Counted from the stretch's first letter, positions 18,261 to 27,984 are shown. The stretch is DNA of 33,769 bases from Occallatibacter sp. (GCA_017883405.1 JADGNO010000176.1:1-33769); one strand, 5' to 3'. The notes: a model not told the origin generated them from the letters alone. Numbers and translations: made by a program.

Positions 18261-18344
18261 CAGTCCCTTCGGGACTGGAGAACTTATTGCTGCAAGTTTA
18301 CCCGCGCTGAAGCGCGAGGCTAAGGGGCTTTGCGCCTCCGGCGC
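18261..18344. repeat. Cluster of three short GC-rich palindromes
   Basis: CAGTCCCTTCGGGACTG (18261-18277), CGCGCTGAAGCGCG (18303-18316), GCGCCTCCGGCGC (18332-18344). Confidence 0.6.
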
Positions 18345-18453
18345 GTTGTCGCGATATTTCCCTCAGCCATAGTGGATTGTCGGCGTTGCCAATGAGCCAA
18401 TGAGTGTCTCGGCATGCCAGCGGACGGTGTTGGGCTGCGTCTGCGTTATCCCC

Positions 18454-20106
18454 TCACGCTGTCCTTGAATAAACCAGGCGCAATTTCTGAATGGGAGCTT
18501 CAATCTCCGGGCCTGGTATTGCAGATTCCAAGTCGGGAATGAGGGGCTGGTCGTTTGCGAGCAGGCTCTTGATTGCTTCAGCGGACGCGGGATGCCCGTA
18601 AAGCCAGCCTTGCGCGTATATCTTCTGTAGGCCGGGAGAGAAATAGTCAGACTGCATCTGGGTTTCCACCCCTTCAACCACGACTCCCAACTGAAGCGAC
18701 TTGGCTATGCTCAGAATCTGCGGCAGGATGGTGACGGCTAGCGAGTCGGTGCCGATTACGCGTGTAAATGCCTTATCGATTTTAATTGTGTCGGCGAATA
18801 GGTACAAAAGCTTGTCGAGGTTTGAGTGTCCGGTGCCGAAGTCGTCGATGTGGATGCTATGCCCCATCCGGCGGAGATTGCGGATTGTTTCCATTGCAAT
18901 TTCGCCGTCCGCGGCTGATCGCTCGGTAATCTCAATGACAATGCTTTCTGGTTTTACATTTGCTCGCCTGAGCGATTCGTCCAACATGGGAAGGAAGGTG
19001 GGGTCTGACAGATCCGCTCCTGCAACGTTCATGCTGATGCGAAAGCCGGGGCGATTCCGCATTGTGGTCGCGAAATCGTGCAGAATGTGCTGCAACACCG
19101 ACCGGGTTATCTTGCTTACGAATCCTTTTTCCTCGGCTATCTTCACAAATACATCCGGATCGATTACCTCGCCGGCTGCATTTGTCCAACGCGCCAGGGC
19201 CTCAGCGCCAACCGTCATCTGCGTGGCAAGGTTGACGATCGGTTGATAAACAACCTGCAGCTTGTCACTATCCAATGCTCGAGAAAGCTGGGAGGGCAGA
19301 TCGTTTCTACGGGCGCGCATATTCGACAACAGCATTCCGAAAAGGAGCCATATCAATCCTCCGACAGCGGCGCTCGCCGAGATTGCCATTGTGCCGTTCC
19401 GTAGAACGTAGGCAGCCGGTACGGTTAACGTAACGCAATTGAAGCCGAGAGTAGAGCATCGGGTAGAAAACAACATCTCTCCTGCGCGACCCGAGTCCTC
19501 GGATGATGATGTCAGATTGCTGGATTCTTGCTGACGAATCGCTAACGCTTCGGCCGGCAAACTCGGGGCATTCTTAATAGTTACCTCAAGGTGTACAGGA
19601 TCACCTCCTTGATTCGGAGGTTCACCGGAATCAATTACGACGAAAGAATTGCCAGATTGAAGGGCAGCGCGATTCAGGCCAGATAGGTTGGAGTGTTTGA
19701 GGCTGTAATAGATGAAGCCGCCCGTAGTTTGCGTGGAATCAAGACCCAATGAGGAGAACGAACGGACCGAACGACCGGCGGTAGCAGAGCATTGAATCTT
19801 GTCGCCGCGGATTCGGCCGGCATCTTTCAAGTGCACTGAACGAAACACCATGTCTCGCAGAGTACCGATTTCCTGGTCTGCACAGGCTGCGGATGCCGGA
19901 ACCTTGAGTACTTCAAGCGCCTTGCGGGCTTCGCCAAAAGATGCGTTGCTCTGGACGAGCGCGAGACCTGAATAGTGAGCGAGGCTGACGAGGGATTGCC
20001 AGATTACAAGTTGACGGCCGAGAAAATAGCCCGCAGAACCGCCAATGATGACCAGGATAAAGATAAGAATGCGATTCGAGATTTGATGATGGAGGGCGCG
20101 GCTCAT
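18454..20106 (-). CDS. CSS-motif EAL-domain cyclic-di-GMP phosphodiesterase
   Basis: N-terminal membrane segment, periplasmic region with 'SAACADQEIGTLRDMVF...IQCSATAG' (CSS-type cysteines); 'YQPIVNLATQMTVGAEALARW', 'SIVIEITERS', 'IHIDDFGTGHSNL', 'IKIDKAF', 'VVEGVET', 'AQGWLYGHP'. Confidence 0.9.
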   Translation of the reverse strand: MSRALHHQISNRILIFILVIIGGSAGYFLGRQLVIWQSLVSLAHYSGLALVQSNASFGEARKALEVLKVPASAACADQEIGTLRDMVFRSVHLKDAGRIRGDKIQCSATAGRSVRSFSSLGLDSTQTTGGFIYYSLKHSNLSGLNRAALQSGNSFVVIDSGEPPNQGGDPVHLEVTIKNAPSLPAEALAIRQQESSNLTSSSEDSGRAGEMLFSTRCSTLGFNCVTLTVPAAYVLRNGTMAISASAAVGGLIWLLFGMLLSNMRARRNDLPSQLSRALDSDKLQVVYQPIVNLATQMTVGAEALARWTNAAGEVIDPDVFVKIAEEKGFVSKITRSVLQHILHDFATTMRNRPGFRISMNVAGADLSDPTFLPMLDESLRRANVKPESIVIEITERSAADGEIAMETIRNLRRMGHSIHIDDFGTGHSNLDKLLYLFADTIKIDKAFTRVIGTDSLAVTILPQILSIAKSLQLGVVVEGVETQMQSDYFSPGLQKIYAQGWLYGHPASAEAIKSLLANDQPLIPDLESAIPGPEIEAPIQKLRLVYSRTA

Positions 20107-20506
20107 TCAACTGACCTGAAGCGTGCGTTCTTGCTGTAGCCATCGCAGACACTTCCATCTCCATACGTAATTTGTTGGTTCAAATGAATCAATCCTCCTT
20201 TATGGGAATTACCAGTCCCCCAAGGGAGGGTGACGAAAGAGTTGAGTAATGAAAAGTAGGTGACCACAGTAACTTTGAAGGGGATTCTCAGCGGATTTTG
20301 AGAGAAATGACTGAAAGCGGCGCTCGGCGTCCGATCACGGACCGAAAACAGGTAAGCCGCTCGATGGGGACATTGGTAGGTCGAATCATCGAGTCTGCCG
20401 AAAAGAGCCTGATGTTTGGGTTCAAATTACCTATTGAGTTCCCGGTGTAGAATGCTCCTTCCGTTCAAAAGGGGTGGCCAACCACCCATGTAACAGGAGG
20501 AACGAC

Positions 20507-22645
20507 ATGACGATCAGTCGGCGGGAATTTGTGGCGGCTTCAGTAGCAGGGGCAGCTCTGTTGAACCATGGAGTCAAGGCCTTCGCGGCTCCAGCGGGAA
20601 ATATCCAGGTTGGAATAGACGCGGCCAAGGTGGGCGCTCCAGTGTCTCCGATGATTTTTGGCGGGTACATGGAGCCGGCCACTACACGGGTGTGGGCTGA
20701 GATGCTGACCGACCGCAAATTCGGGCGGCCGATTACAGACGCGCAACCGCCTCAGGAGGGATCGTTCTTCCGTCGCATGGCCGGCGAGCCGTTCAAGCCG
20801 ATGGGCCCGGCGGGCACGGTGGAAATGGACAGCGAGAAGGCCTTTGTGGGCAAGCACAGCGCACGCATCAAGCTTGATGCTTCAGAACCGCACGGCATTG
20901 CGCAATCCAAGCTGCGCGTGGGCCAAGGCAGATCGTATGTGGGCCGCATTTATCTAGCCGGCGATGCCGGGGCCAAGGTTGTGGTCCGCCTTGTCTGGGG
21001 CGCAGGCGCCGGTGATTCGCAGACGGTTCAGATTCCCGCATTGTCCGGTCAATTCAAAAAGTTTCCGCTCAAGTTTACTTCGCCGGTCGACACGGACCAG
21101 GCGCGCTTTGAGGTTCTCGGCACCGGCAGCGGGACATTTCATGTTGGGAACGCTTCGCTGATGCCTGCCGACAACGTGCAGGGATTCAATGCGAGCATGG
21201 TGAAGCACATTAAGGAGGTCGGCTTCCTGATGGCGAAGTGGCCCGGCGGCAATTTTGTATCCGGTTACGACTGGTACGACGGCCTGGGCGATGCTGACAA
21301 GCGGCCGCCCAAACCGCAGCCCATGTGGTCGAACCGGATCGAGTCGAACGATGTTGGTATCCATGAGTTCATTGCTTTTTGCCGGCTGATTGGAGCGGAG
21401 CCGGACCTGGCTGTTAATACCGGGTTGGGAGAAGCTCGCGTTGCGGCCGAGCTCGTTGAATATTGCAATGGGACCGTGAATACGCGGCTGGGTAAGATGC
21501 GCGCGGACAACGGCCATGCCGAGCCATTCAATGTTCGCTGTTGGACGATTGGCAATGAGATGTACGGCCCATGGCAGTTTGGCTATATGCCGATGAGCCA
21601 GTACACCGTGAAGCACAATTATTTTGTTGAAGAAATGCGCAAGGTGGACCCGAAGATCAAGGTAGCGTGTGCCGGGGCGAGCATTTGCGAGGAGTCCTGG
21701 TGCGCAGCGGAACAGAAGCAGATGGAGCCGGGTTTCTGGCAGCCGCCGCTACTGGATAAGCTGCCTTTCAAACATGAATCGAAGAACGATTCTGACTGGT
21801 GGCTGCTTAAAGACAGTTCCGACTACATCGACTACATTTCCGAACATACCTATTGCTATCCGGACATGGCTTTCGATGCCGAGAAGCAAATGTATGTCGA
21901 CGTCACGGATCCGTTGCAACTGAGAACGCGCCGCATGGCAAATCGCATTGGCGCAGCTTTTGAAGCGTGGCAGTATTACGTGGAAAAGATGCCGGTGCTG
22001 AAATCAAAAAATATCAAGATCACATTTGATGAGTGGGGCTGCCGCTATCGCACGCCGCCGGGCCGCGCTCCGCAGCTGGTGGGAATGGTGACGGCGCTCT
22101 CGTATGCGGTCTTTCTGCATGAAATGTTCCGCCACTCCGACATGATCGATGTAAGTTGTCCAACGGGAGGGCTGAACACACTGCTGATGGACAGCACAGG
22201 ACAGGCTGTGGGACTGACGGCAGAAGCGCTGGTGATGAAGCTTATTCGCACACACTTTGTGGATGCGCTGCCGATTGTCGTCAGCGGAAACTCGCCGCAG
22301 GTGCCGATGCGAGGCACGCCGATGGTTGATATGGGTTCGGAACCGGTGGGAAGTCCGACCTACCCGATCGATGTTCTGGCAGCATTCTCGGGCGATCGGA
22401 AGACTTTTATTCTTTCCGTGATCAATGCTACAGAAGAAGCGCAGGAATTTATGCCGCAGATCAGTGGAGTCAAACTGCGCGGCACGGGTAAACTTTCGCA
22501 GCTTGTCGCTCCCAGTGCTACTTCAAACAATGAAGTTGGCAAAGAGCCGGTCGTCAAAATCGCTGAGAGTTCGGTGGGCGCGTTGCCTGAAAAGGTGCAG
22601 CTGCCGCCAGTGAGCGTAAGCATTTACCAATACGAAATCGCGTAA
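20507..22645 (+). CDS. Tat-exported GH51-like alpha-L-arabinofuranosidase
   Basis: Tat signal MTISRREFVAASVAGAALL; 'KWPGGNFVSGYDWYDGLG', acid/base 'WTIGNEMYGPWQ', nucleophile 'ITFDEWGCRYR'. Confidence 0.88.
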   Translation: MTISRREFVAASVAGAALLNHGVKAFAAPAGNIQVGIDAAKVGAPVSPMIFGGYMEPATTRVWAEMLTDRKFGRPITDAQPPQEGSFFRRMAGEPFKPMGPAGTVEMDSEKAFVGKHSARIKLDASEPHGIAQSKLRVGQGRSYVGRIYLAGDAGAKVVVRLVWGAGAGDSQTVQIPALSGQFKKFPLKFTSPVDTDQARFEVLGTGSGTFHVGNASLMPADNVQGFNASMVKHIKEVGFLMAKWPGGNFVSGYDWYDGLGDADKRPPKPQPMWSNRIESNDVGIHEFIAFCRLIGAEPDLAVNTGLGEARVAAELVEYCNGTVNTRLGKMRADNGHAEPFNVRCWTIGNEMYGPWQFGYMPMSQYTVKHNYFVEEMRKVDPKIKVACAGASICEESWCAAEQKQMEPGFWQPPLLDKLPFKHESKNDSDWWLLKDSSDYIDYISEHTYCYPDMAFDAEKQMYVDVTDPLQLRTRRMANRIGAAFEAWQYYVEKMPVLKSKNIKITFDEWGCRYRTPPGRAPQLVGMVTALSYAVFLHEMFRHSDMIDVSCPTGGLNTLLMDSTGQAVGLTAEALVMKLIRTHFVDALPIVVSGNSPQVPMRGTPMVDMGSEPVGSPTYPIDVLAAFSGDRKTFILSVINATEEAQEFMPQISGVKLRGTGKLSQLVAPSATSNNEVGKEPVVKIAESSVGALPEKVQLPPVSVSIYQYEIA

Positions 22646-22771
22646 ATTGCGAAGAACTTCAACCAGAGTGGGCCGGCAGTTCGCTGATGAATTGCCGGCC
22701 TATTTTTCGGGGCCGCATTCTGCGGACGACTGTACGGCTGGTGACGGCCACCGCCTACAATAGAAAGACAC

Positions 22772-23302
22772 ATGCCTACCGTCGCAATTATTGGAGCAGG
22801 CCCGCTTGGCCGCTGGCTGGCGCTTGAAGCCGCACGCGCTGGATTTGCTGTTTTGCTTGAAGACGTGATGCCGAGCAACCTGCATCATGCCCAGGAGTTT
22901 ATCCGCCAGCAACTTAATGCGGAAACTTTGCCGTCGGTTCGGTTTGTTTCGTCCATTGAGGATGCAGTGCGCGAGGCCGACCTGGCGATAGATTGCATTC
23001 CCGACGAGCTTGAATCGAAGCTGGAGATTCTTTGGTTGCTCGACCGCATGTCGCCGCCGCAAACGGTGTTCGCTACGCCGACCACGCGGCTCTCGATTGC
23101 CGACCTGGCCTCGTGCACATACCGGCCGGAAAAGTGCATCGCAATTGTCGCGGAGCCGCAGTCGCTGGTGGCTGGGCAGAGTAACGAAGTGCTTCTGCGG
23201 AAGACCGCGAGTACGACGGCAGAAACTGTTTCACTTGTGGAAGATTTCTGGAAGCGGCTGGGGCACTCCCCGATCTTCGAGCTGGAAAACAGTGATCAGT
23301 GA
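22772..23302 (+). CDS. Stand-alone 3-hydroxyacyl-CoA dehydrogenase NAD-binding domain protein
   Basis: 'VAIIGAGPLGRWLALEAARAGFAVLLEDV', 'AVREADLAIDCIPDELESKLEIL', 'VFATPTTRLSIADLAS'; 176 aa, no C-terminal helical domain. Confidence 0.75.
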   Translation: MPTVAIIGAGPLGRWLALEAARAGFAVLLEDVMPSNLHHAQEFIRQQLNAETLPSVRFVSSIEDAVREADLAIDCIPDELESKLEILWLLDRMSPPQTVFATPTTRLSIADLASCTYRPEKCIAIVAEPQSLVAGQSNEVLLRKTASTTAETVSLVEDFWKRLGHSPIFELENSDQ

Positions 23303-23343
23303 ATAGCGGGCTCTGAAGGCTGGTGGTCGTTGACGGGTTCCAA

Positions 23344-24492
23344 CTACTTGCCGCTGCTTGCCAGCACCTTTTCGTAGTAGCGCACGTATTGCGGCACTAC
23401 GAGGGATGCGCAGAATCGCTTTTGCGCGTTGCGCCGCACTTCATCGCGCATTGTTTCGAGACGTGCCTTGTCGCTCAGCAGGCTCAACGCTCCCTGCGCC
23501 ATACCGTCTACATCGCCCACCTTGTAGAGCAATCCCGTAAAGCCATCTTCTATCAGTTCGGGAACGCCGCCCACGCGGGTTGCGATTGACGGGACCTTGC
23601 ACGCCATTGCCTCAAGGGCAGCCAGCCCGAAGGATTCAAGTTCGCTTGGCATGAGCATCAGGTCCGCAAGGGGCAGCAGTTCATTTACGCGGTCCTGCTT
23701 GCCGACAAAGTGCACTTTGCTCTGGATGCCAAGATCGTGCGCGAGCCATTCGGCGGCAGAACGGTCGGGGCCGTCGCCGACCAATACCAATTGAGCAGGC
23801 ATTTTGCTGACGACGCGCGCAAAGATCTCGACCACATCTACTACGCGTTTTACCGGCCTGAAGTTGGACAGGTGCATGAGGATTGCTTCGTGCGGGGCGG
23901 CGAACTTGCGCCGCGCTTCGGCGCGCAGTTCCTCGTCGCTGAAGGGCGCGTAGACATCGCAGTTTACAAAGTTTGTCACGACTTCAATGTCGCGCGTTAC
24001 TTCAAAACTTTCGATGGTCTTTTCTTTTAGGTAATTCGAAATGCTGGTAACGCCGTCGCTTTCCTGGATGGCATAGTGCGTAATGGGCAGATAGCAGCGA
24101 TCAAGTCCCACGAGTGTAATGTCGGTACCGTGCAGTGTGGTCACAAACGGGAGCCGGCGTCCGCGGGTTGCAAGCATTTGCCGCGCTAGCAGCGCGCTTA
24201 CTGAGTGCGGAATAGCGTAGTGCACGTGCAGCAGATCGAGTTCGTTGAACTCTGCCACTTCGGCCATGCGCGAGGCCAGCGCAAGATCGTAAGGGGGAAA
24301 CTCAAACAACGGATAGCTGGAAACCGGAACCTCGTGATAAAAGATGCCTTCTTCTCGTCCGTTCAGCCGGAAGGGCTGCGAATAGGAGATGAAGTGCACC
24401 TGGTGACCGAGTGCAGCTAGCTCAATGCCTAGCTCCGTGGCCACTACGCCCGAACCGCCGTAGGTGGGGTAACACGTAATTCCGATCCGCAT
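23344..24492 (-). CDS. bshA: BshA, N-acetyl-alpha-D-glucosaminyl L-malate synthase (GT4)
   Basis: MRIGITCYPTYGGSGVVATELGIELAALGHQVHFISYSQPFRL; GT4 'HLSNFRPVKRVVDVVEIF', 'LMLMPSELESFGLAALEAMACKVPSIATRVGGVPELI'. Confidence 0.9.
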   Translation of the reverse strand: MRIGITCYPTYGGSGVVATELGIELAALGHQVHFISYSQPFRLNGREEGIFYHEVPVSSYPLFEFPPYDLALASRMAEVAEFNELDLLHVHYAIPHSVSALLARQMLATRGRRLPFVTTLHGTDITLVGLDRCYLPITHYAIQESDGVTSISNYLKEKTIESFEVTRDIEVVTNFVNCDVYAPFSDEELRAEARRKFAAPHEAILMHLSNFRPVKRVVDVVEIFARVVSKMPAQLVLVGDGPDRSAAEWLAHDLGIQSKVHFVGKQDRVNELLPLADLMLMPSELESFGLAALEAMACKVPSIATRVGGVPELIEDGFTGLLYKVGDVDGMAQGALSLLSDKARLETMRDEVRRNAQKRFCASLVVPQYVRYYEKVLASSGK

Positions 24493-24663
24493 AAGGTCTT
24501 CCAAATTGGAGCGCGAGGTACGAAAACATGCCAGCTTTTGCCGAAACGGCAGGCCGTTGCATGTCCCTCAAGATTGTAGATGATCCTGAGGGCCGGGCGT
24601 CGGCGGGTCTGCAATCGCGTCGAAGTTTACTGCAAGGAAGTTTTACAGGCCACCGCTGAGATC

Positions 24664-25617
24664 TTATTGAGCAGAGCGGGGCGATCTGGCCTTCGTCAGC
24701 AACGCGTCAAATTCGGACCTCGGCATTTTCAGCATGTCCGGATGCGCCTCCACCCACTTCGCAAAAGCATCGTACTTATCCGCTGTCCATCCCCCTTCAA
24801 ACTGCGCGCCGTTCTTTCCCTCGCGATTCAATTCGAAGTTGAAGTCGTCTTTCAACGAGGTGAACTCCGCATAGCTGACTGCATCCTCCGCAAGAATGGC
24901 CGGGATAAAGATGACTCCTTCCGGCTTGCACAGAACCAGGTCTCCGGGCAGCACAACTGCGCGCCCTATGCGGATGGCGGCGTTGATCGAGGCCAGTTCC
25001 ATGTTGGCCCACGCCGACGGATCGTATCCGCGATAGAAGCCGTTGAAGTTTGGAATCTCACGATTCTCCTCCTGGTCGCGAATCCCGCCATCGAAGACAA
25101 ACCCGGTGTGAGTATGCGCCGCTACAGCGTTGCCTAGATTGGATCCGATCAAAGTTCCCTCGATCACCTTTCCGAATCCATCGGCCACATACACATCGCC
25201 AATCTGCAATTCGGCGATTGGCCAGCTGTTCGTTCCAGAGCCACGGCCGAGCAGGCGTCCTTCCGCTTTGCCTTCGGCGGCAATGGCCCTGGTCATGTCT
25301 GGACGCGAAGGCATGTATTGCGCCGTGAGTGCGCGGCCCGCAAATGGCTTGTCAATATGCAAAGCCTGCCATCCGGTGTCGAATTGATTGTTGTATCCCT
25401 GACCGCGCAAAAACTCCCAAATGTCTTCGATCGTCGTGTCGACCGCGCGCTTCAGGAGCGAGTCGGGCAGCCTGGGCCTGCCGTCCGGGAATCGATCGCC
25501 CTTCCATTCCGAGGTGTAGAAGAGTATCTGATCCCGAGTGGTCTTCGCCTGGCTGAACGCAGATGAGGGTGAAGTCGCAATGATGGCCAGAAGGAACGCA
25601 ACGACTATTTTTTTCAT
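24664..25617 (-). CDS. RraA-like / dimethylmenaquinone methyltransferase-family protein with N-terminal signal peptide
   Basis: MKKIVVAFLLAIIATSPSSAFSQ signal; RraA-like region 'LQIGDVYVADGFGKVIEGTLIGSNLGNAVAAHTHTGFVFDGGIRDQEE' and 'RAVVLPGDLVLCKPEGVIFIPAILAEDAV'. GGAG 9 nt before ATG at 25617. Confidence 0.82.
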   Translation of the reverse strand: MKKIVVAFLLAIIATSPSSAFSQAKTTRDQILFYTSEWKGDRFPDGRPRLPDSLLKRAVDTTIEDIWEFLRGQGYNNQFDTGWQALHIDKPFAGRALTAQYMPSRPDMTRAIAAEGKAEGRLLGRGSGTNSWPIAELQIGDVYVADGFGKVIEGTLIGSNLGNAVAAHTHTGFVFDGGIRDQEENREIPNFNGFYRGYDPSAWANMELASINAAIRIGRAVVLPGDLVLCKPEGVIFIPAILAEDAVSYAEFTSLKDDFNFELNREGKNGAQFEGGWTADKYDAFAKWVEAHPDMLKMPRSEFDALLTKARSPRSAQ

Positions 25618-25730
25618 CGTTCTAATCTCCACTTCAGTCAGGTGGTTGCAAGAGTCTGTGCTCGAATCGCACGCACATCAAATCGACAATTCATTTCGCT
25701 TATGAACAGAGCAGACCAATCAGCGCTCGA

Positions 25731-27101
25731 TCAACTGAACAACGCGTCGTCCCAAGACTGTGCTTCATCCCACATGGGCGTGGGGTCAAAGTAGGCGGTC
25801 CCCGGCTTCAGGTGACGCTTTACTTCTTCGTCGTTCAACGTGATGCCCAATCCCGGCTTGTCAGGCACAGTGATGAAGCCCTTGTTAACGATTGGTTTTT
25901 CGATGCCGGTCACCAAGTCCTGCCAGAAGGGCACATCGAGCGCGTGGTTTTCAAGCGCCAGGAAGTTGCGTGTGGCAGCGGCACAGTGAACATTTGCCAT
26001 GCAGCTTATCGGAGTCCCTGCAAAGTGCATGGCCATGGGGACGCCATGAGCGAACGCCATGTCGCCGATTCGATGGGTTTGCAGGATTCCGCCGGAGGTG
26101 GCAAGGTCCGGATGAATCTTATCCACGGCATGCTCGCGGCAAAGAGTTTCAAAGTCGGAGACCTGATAAATATCTTCTCCGGTGAGGATGGGCGTGGGGT
26201 TAGCCTCTCTGATTTCCTTCAGCAGATCGGTGTAGTACCACGGAACGACATCCTCCATCCACTCCAGATTGAACTTCTCATATGCCTTGCCGAGGCGAAT
26301 GACAGACTTGACGCCGATGTGGCCCAGATGGTCGATTGAGAGCGGCATATCGTAGCCGATGTTGTCGCGCACCGCAGCAACGTATTCACATAGCCGATCG
26401 ATGCCTTTGTCTGTCACTTCAGTCGCCATAAACGGGTGCGGCTGGCTGCGAAGCTCCCATTTGTCCTGCCCGGACGGTTGCATCACAGTGCCGGGGATTC
26501 CTTCGAGCACGTTGATACCGAGGTCCATTTTCACCCAAGTCAGGCCCATTTCTTTGCGCTCTTTGGCGCGGCGGCCGTACTCGGCCGGATCCATCGATTC
26601 GGTGGTATCGGCATAAATGCGAATCTTATCGCGCCATTTGCCGCCCAGCATCTGATAAACGGGAATGTTGTAGACCTTGCCAGCGATATCCCAAAGTGCC
26701 ATTTCAACGGCACATACTCCTCCGGCCTGTCGTGCGTTGCCGCCAAATTGCGCAATCTTCTGAAAGAGGTAATCGATGTTGAGCGGGTTCTCGCCCAGCA
26801 GCCGGCTCTTGAGCACCATCGCATACTGAGGACCCGCGATGTCGCGCACCTCTCCCAAACCGTACACGTCCTGGTTGGTGTCGATGCGAATGATGACGCA
26901 CGGGCTCGGGCCTGGCTTGACCACTACGGCATAGCGCATGTCGGTAATCTTCAATGTGGACGGGCTTGAGGCCTGATTCACATTCCTGATGGCAGGCTCC
27001 GTGGCTTCAGCGCTGCGACGAAATGCTCCGCCAGCCAGCACGGCCAATGAGGACTTGAGAACGCTGCGACGGTTGATGCGCGGCTTCCATGTTTCAAACA
27101 T
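25731..27101 (-). CDS. Enolase-superfamily (mandelate racemase/muconate lactonizing-type) dehydratase with Tat signal
   Basis: 'NRRSVLKSSLAVLAGGAF' Tat-like leader; 'WVKMDLGI', metal-ligand motifs 'LSIDHLGH', 'LEWMEDVVP', 'LTGEDIY', and 'VPMAMHFAGTPIS'. Confidence 0.9.
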   Translation of the reverse strand: MFETWKPRINRRSVLKSSLAVLAGGAFRRSAEATEPAIRNVNQASSPSTLKITDMRYAVVVKPGPSPCVIIRIDTNQDVYGLGEVRDIAGPQYAMVLKSRLLGENPLNIDYLFQKIAQFGGNARQAGGVCAVEMALWDIAGKVYNIPVYQMLGGKWRDKIRIYADTTESMDPAEYGRRAKERKEMGLTWVKMDLGINVLEGIPGTVMQPSGQDKWELRSQPHPFMATEVTDKGIDRLCEYVAAVRDNIGYDMPLSIDHLGHIGVKSVIRLGKAYEKFNLEWMEDVVPWYYTDLLKEIREANPTPILTGEDIYQVSDFETLCREHAVDKIHPDLATSGGILQTHRIGDMAFAHGVPMAMHFAGTPISCMANVHCAAATRNFLALENHALDVPFWQDLVTGIEKPIVNKGFITVPDKPGLGITLNDEEVKRHLKPGTAYFDPTPMWDEAQSWDDALFS

Positions 27102-27984
27102 GGTGAATGCTTACCTTTCTCCAAGACTCTGCATGAAGAGAACGCGTTTCAGAAGCCTTGGCGGCTACCCAGCGCACGGCGTTGACCAGCATGGCCTGAT
27201 AGGCGGGATTTCCGTGGGCTTCGTTGGCATGGCCCAGCGCGATATTTACGATGCGTGTCTTTGGGTCATTGACCACCCACACTGAGGCGTATGCTTTCCC
27301 GCTTTCGGCTTCTGGACTGGTCTCTGCAAGCACATCGACTGGCGCGCCGGGATTGAATTCCATGCGATATTGTTCGTCGATGATTTTGAATTCGGCAGGA
27401 ACGCCGTGCATGACAGCGTGGGCGGGTTGGCGGTTGAAGACTGTGAACTCGCCGCGGCCATGGCTCCTGGCGCCTCCGCCCACGAACCGCTGATTGTAGG
27501 CGGGTACGTTTTGCCAGTTGAACCACGCGGCTGCGTGACAGACTACGACTCCGTGGCCTGCATCAGCGAAGGCATTCAGCGCGTTTTGAAAAGCCGGTGT
27601 GCCAAAGCTGGCGTGATTTGCACTGAATACGAGGACGTCAGCATGTGCGAGTTGCGCCACGGCTTCATCGGCATTCGAGGTGTAAGCTGTCGCAATTCCG
27701 CCGGCCGCATTGAGTGTGGCGTTGTCTGCGGCGTGAAAATAAGTTTCAAAATCGTGTGAGCTGCCGCCGCCAACAAGCAAGGTGCGGATGGTGCCGGCTT
27801 GCGGCTTGGCCGGAAGTGTTTCGCCACTGGCCGGCAATGCCTGCTCTGCGTCTGTGAGCAGGGCGGCCCCGAGGTGAGCTGCATGCGCAACACCGGTGGC
27901 TGCGCCGGCAATTGCCGCAGCCACGCCGACTCCTCCAACGCTCAATACTTTTCGGCGCGTAATTCTTGAAGCGTCGTCGGTCAT
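27094..27984 (-). CDS. Tat-exported ThuA-domain protein
   Basis: 'ITRRKVLSVGGVGVAAAIAGAATGVAHAA' Tat leader; ThuA-like 'LLVGGGSSHDFETYF...ADVLVFSANHASF...GHGVVVCHAAAWFNW...IVNIALGHANEAHGNPAYQAMLVNAVRWVA'. Confidence 0.88.
   Translation of the reverse strand: MTDDASRITRRKVLSVGGVGVAAAIAGAATGVAHAAHLGAALLTDAEQALPASGETLPAKPQAGTIRTLLVGGGSSHDFETYFHAADNATLNAAGGIATAYTSNADEAVAQLAHADVLVFSANHASFGTPAFQNALNAFADAGHGVVVCHAAAWFNWQNVPAYNQRFVGGGARSHGRGEFTVFNRQPAHAVMHGVPAEFKIIDEQYRMEFNPGAPVDVLAETSPEAESGKAYASVWVVNDPKTRIVNIALGHANEAHGNPAYQAMLVNAVRWVAAKASETRSLHAESWRKVSIHHV

Noticed and set aside
20107-20506. Possible c-di-GMP (GEMM) riboswitch between the EAL gene and GH51
   Set aside because: No GEMM core such as CACGCACAGGGCAAACC or GACGCAAAG was found on reading the region.
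20954-21616. 220-aa minus-strand ORF
   Set aside because: Entirely antisense to the GH51 gene with no family motif.
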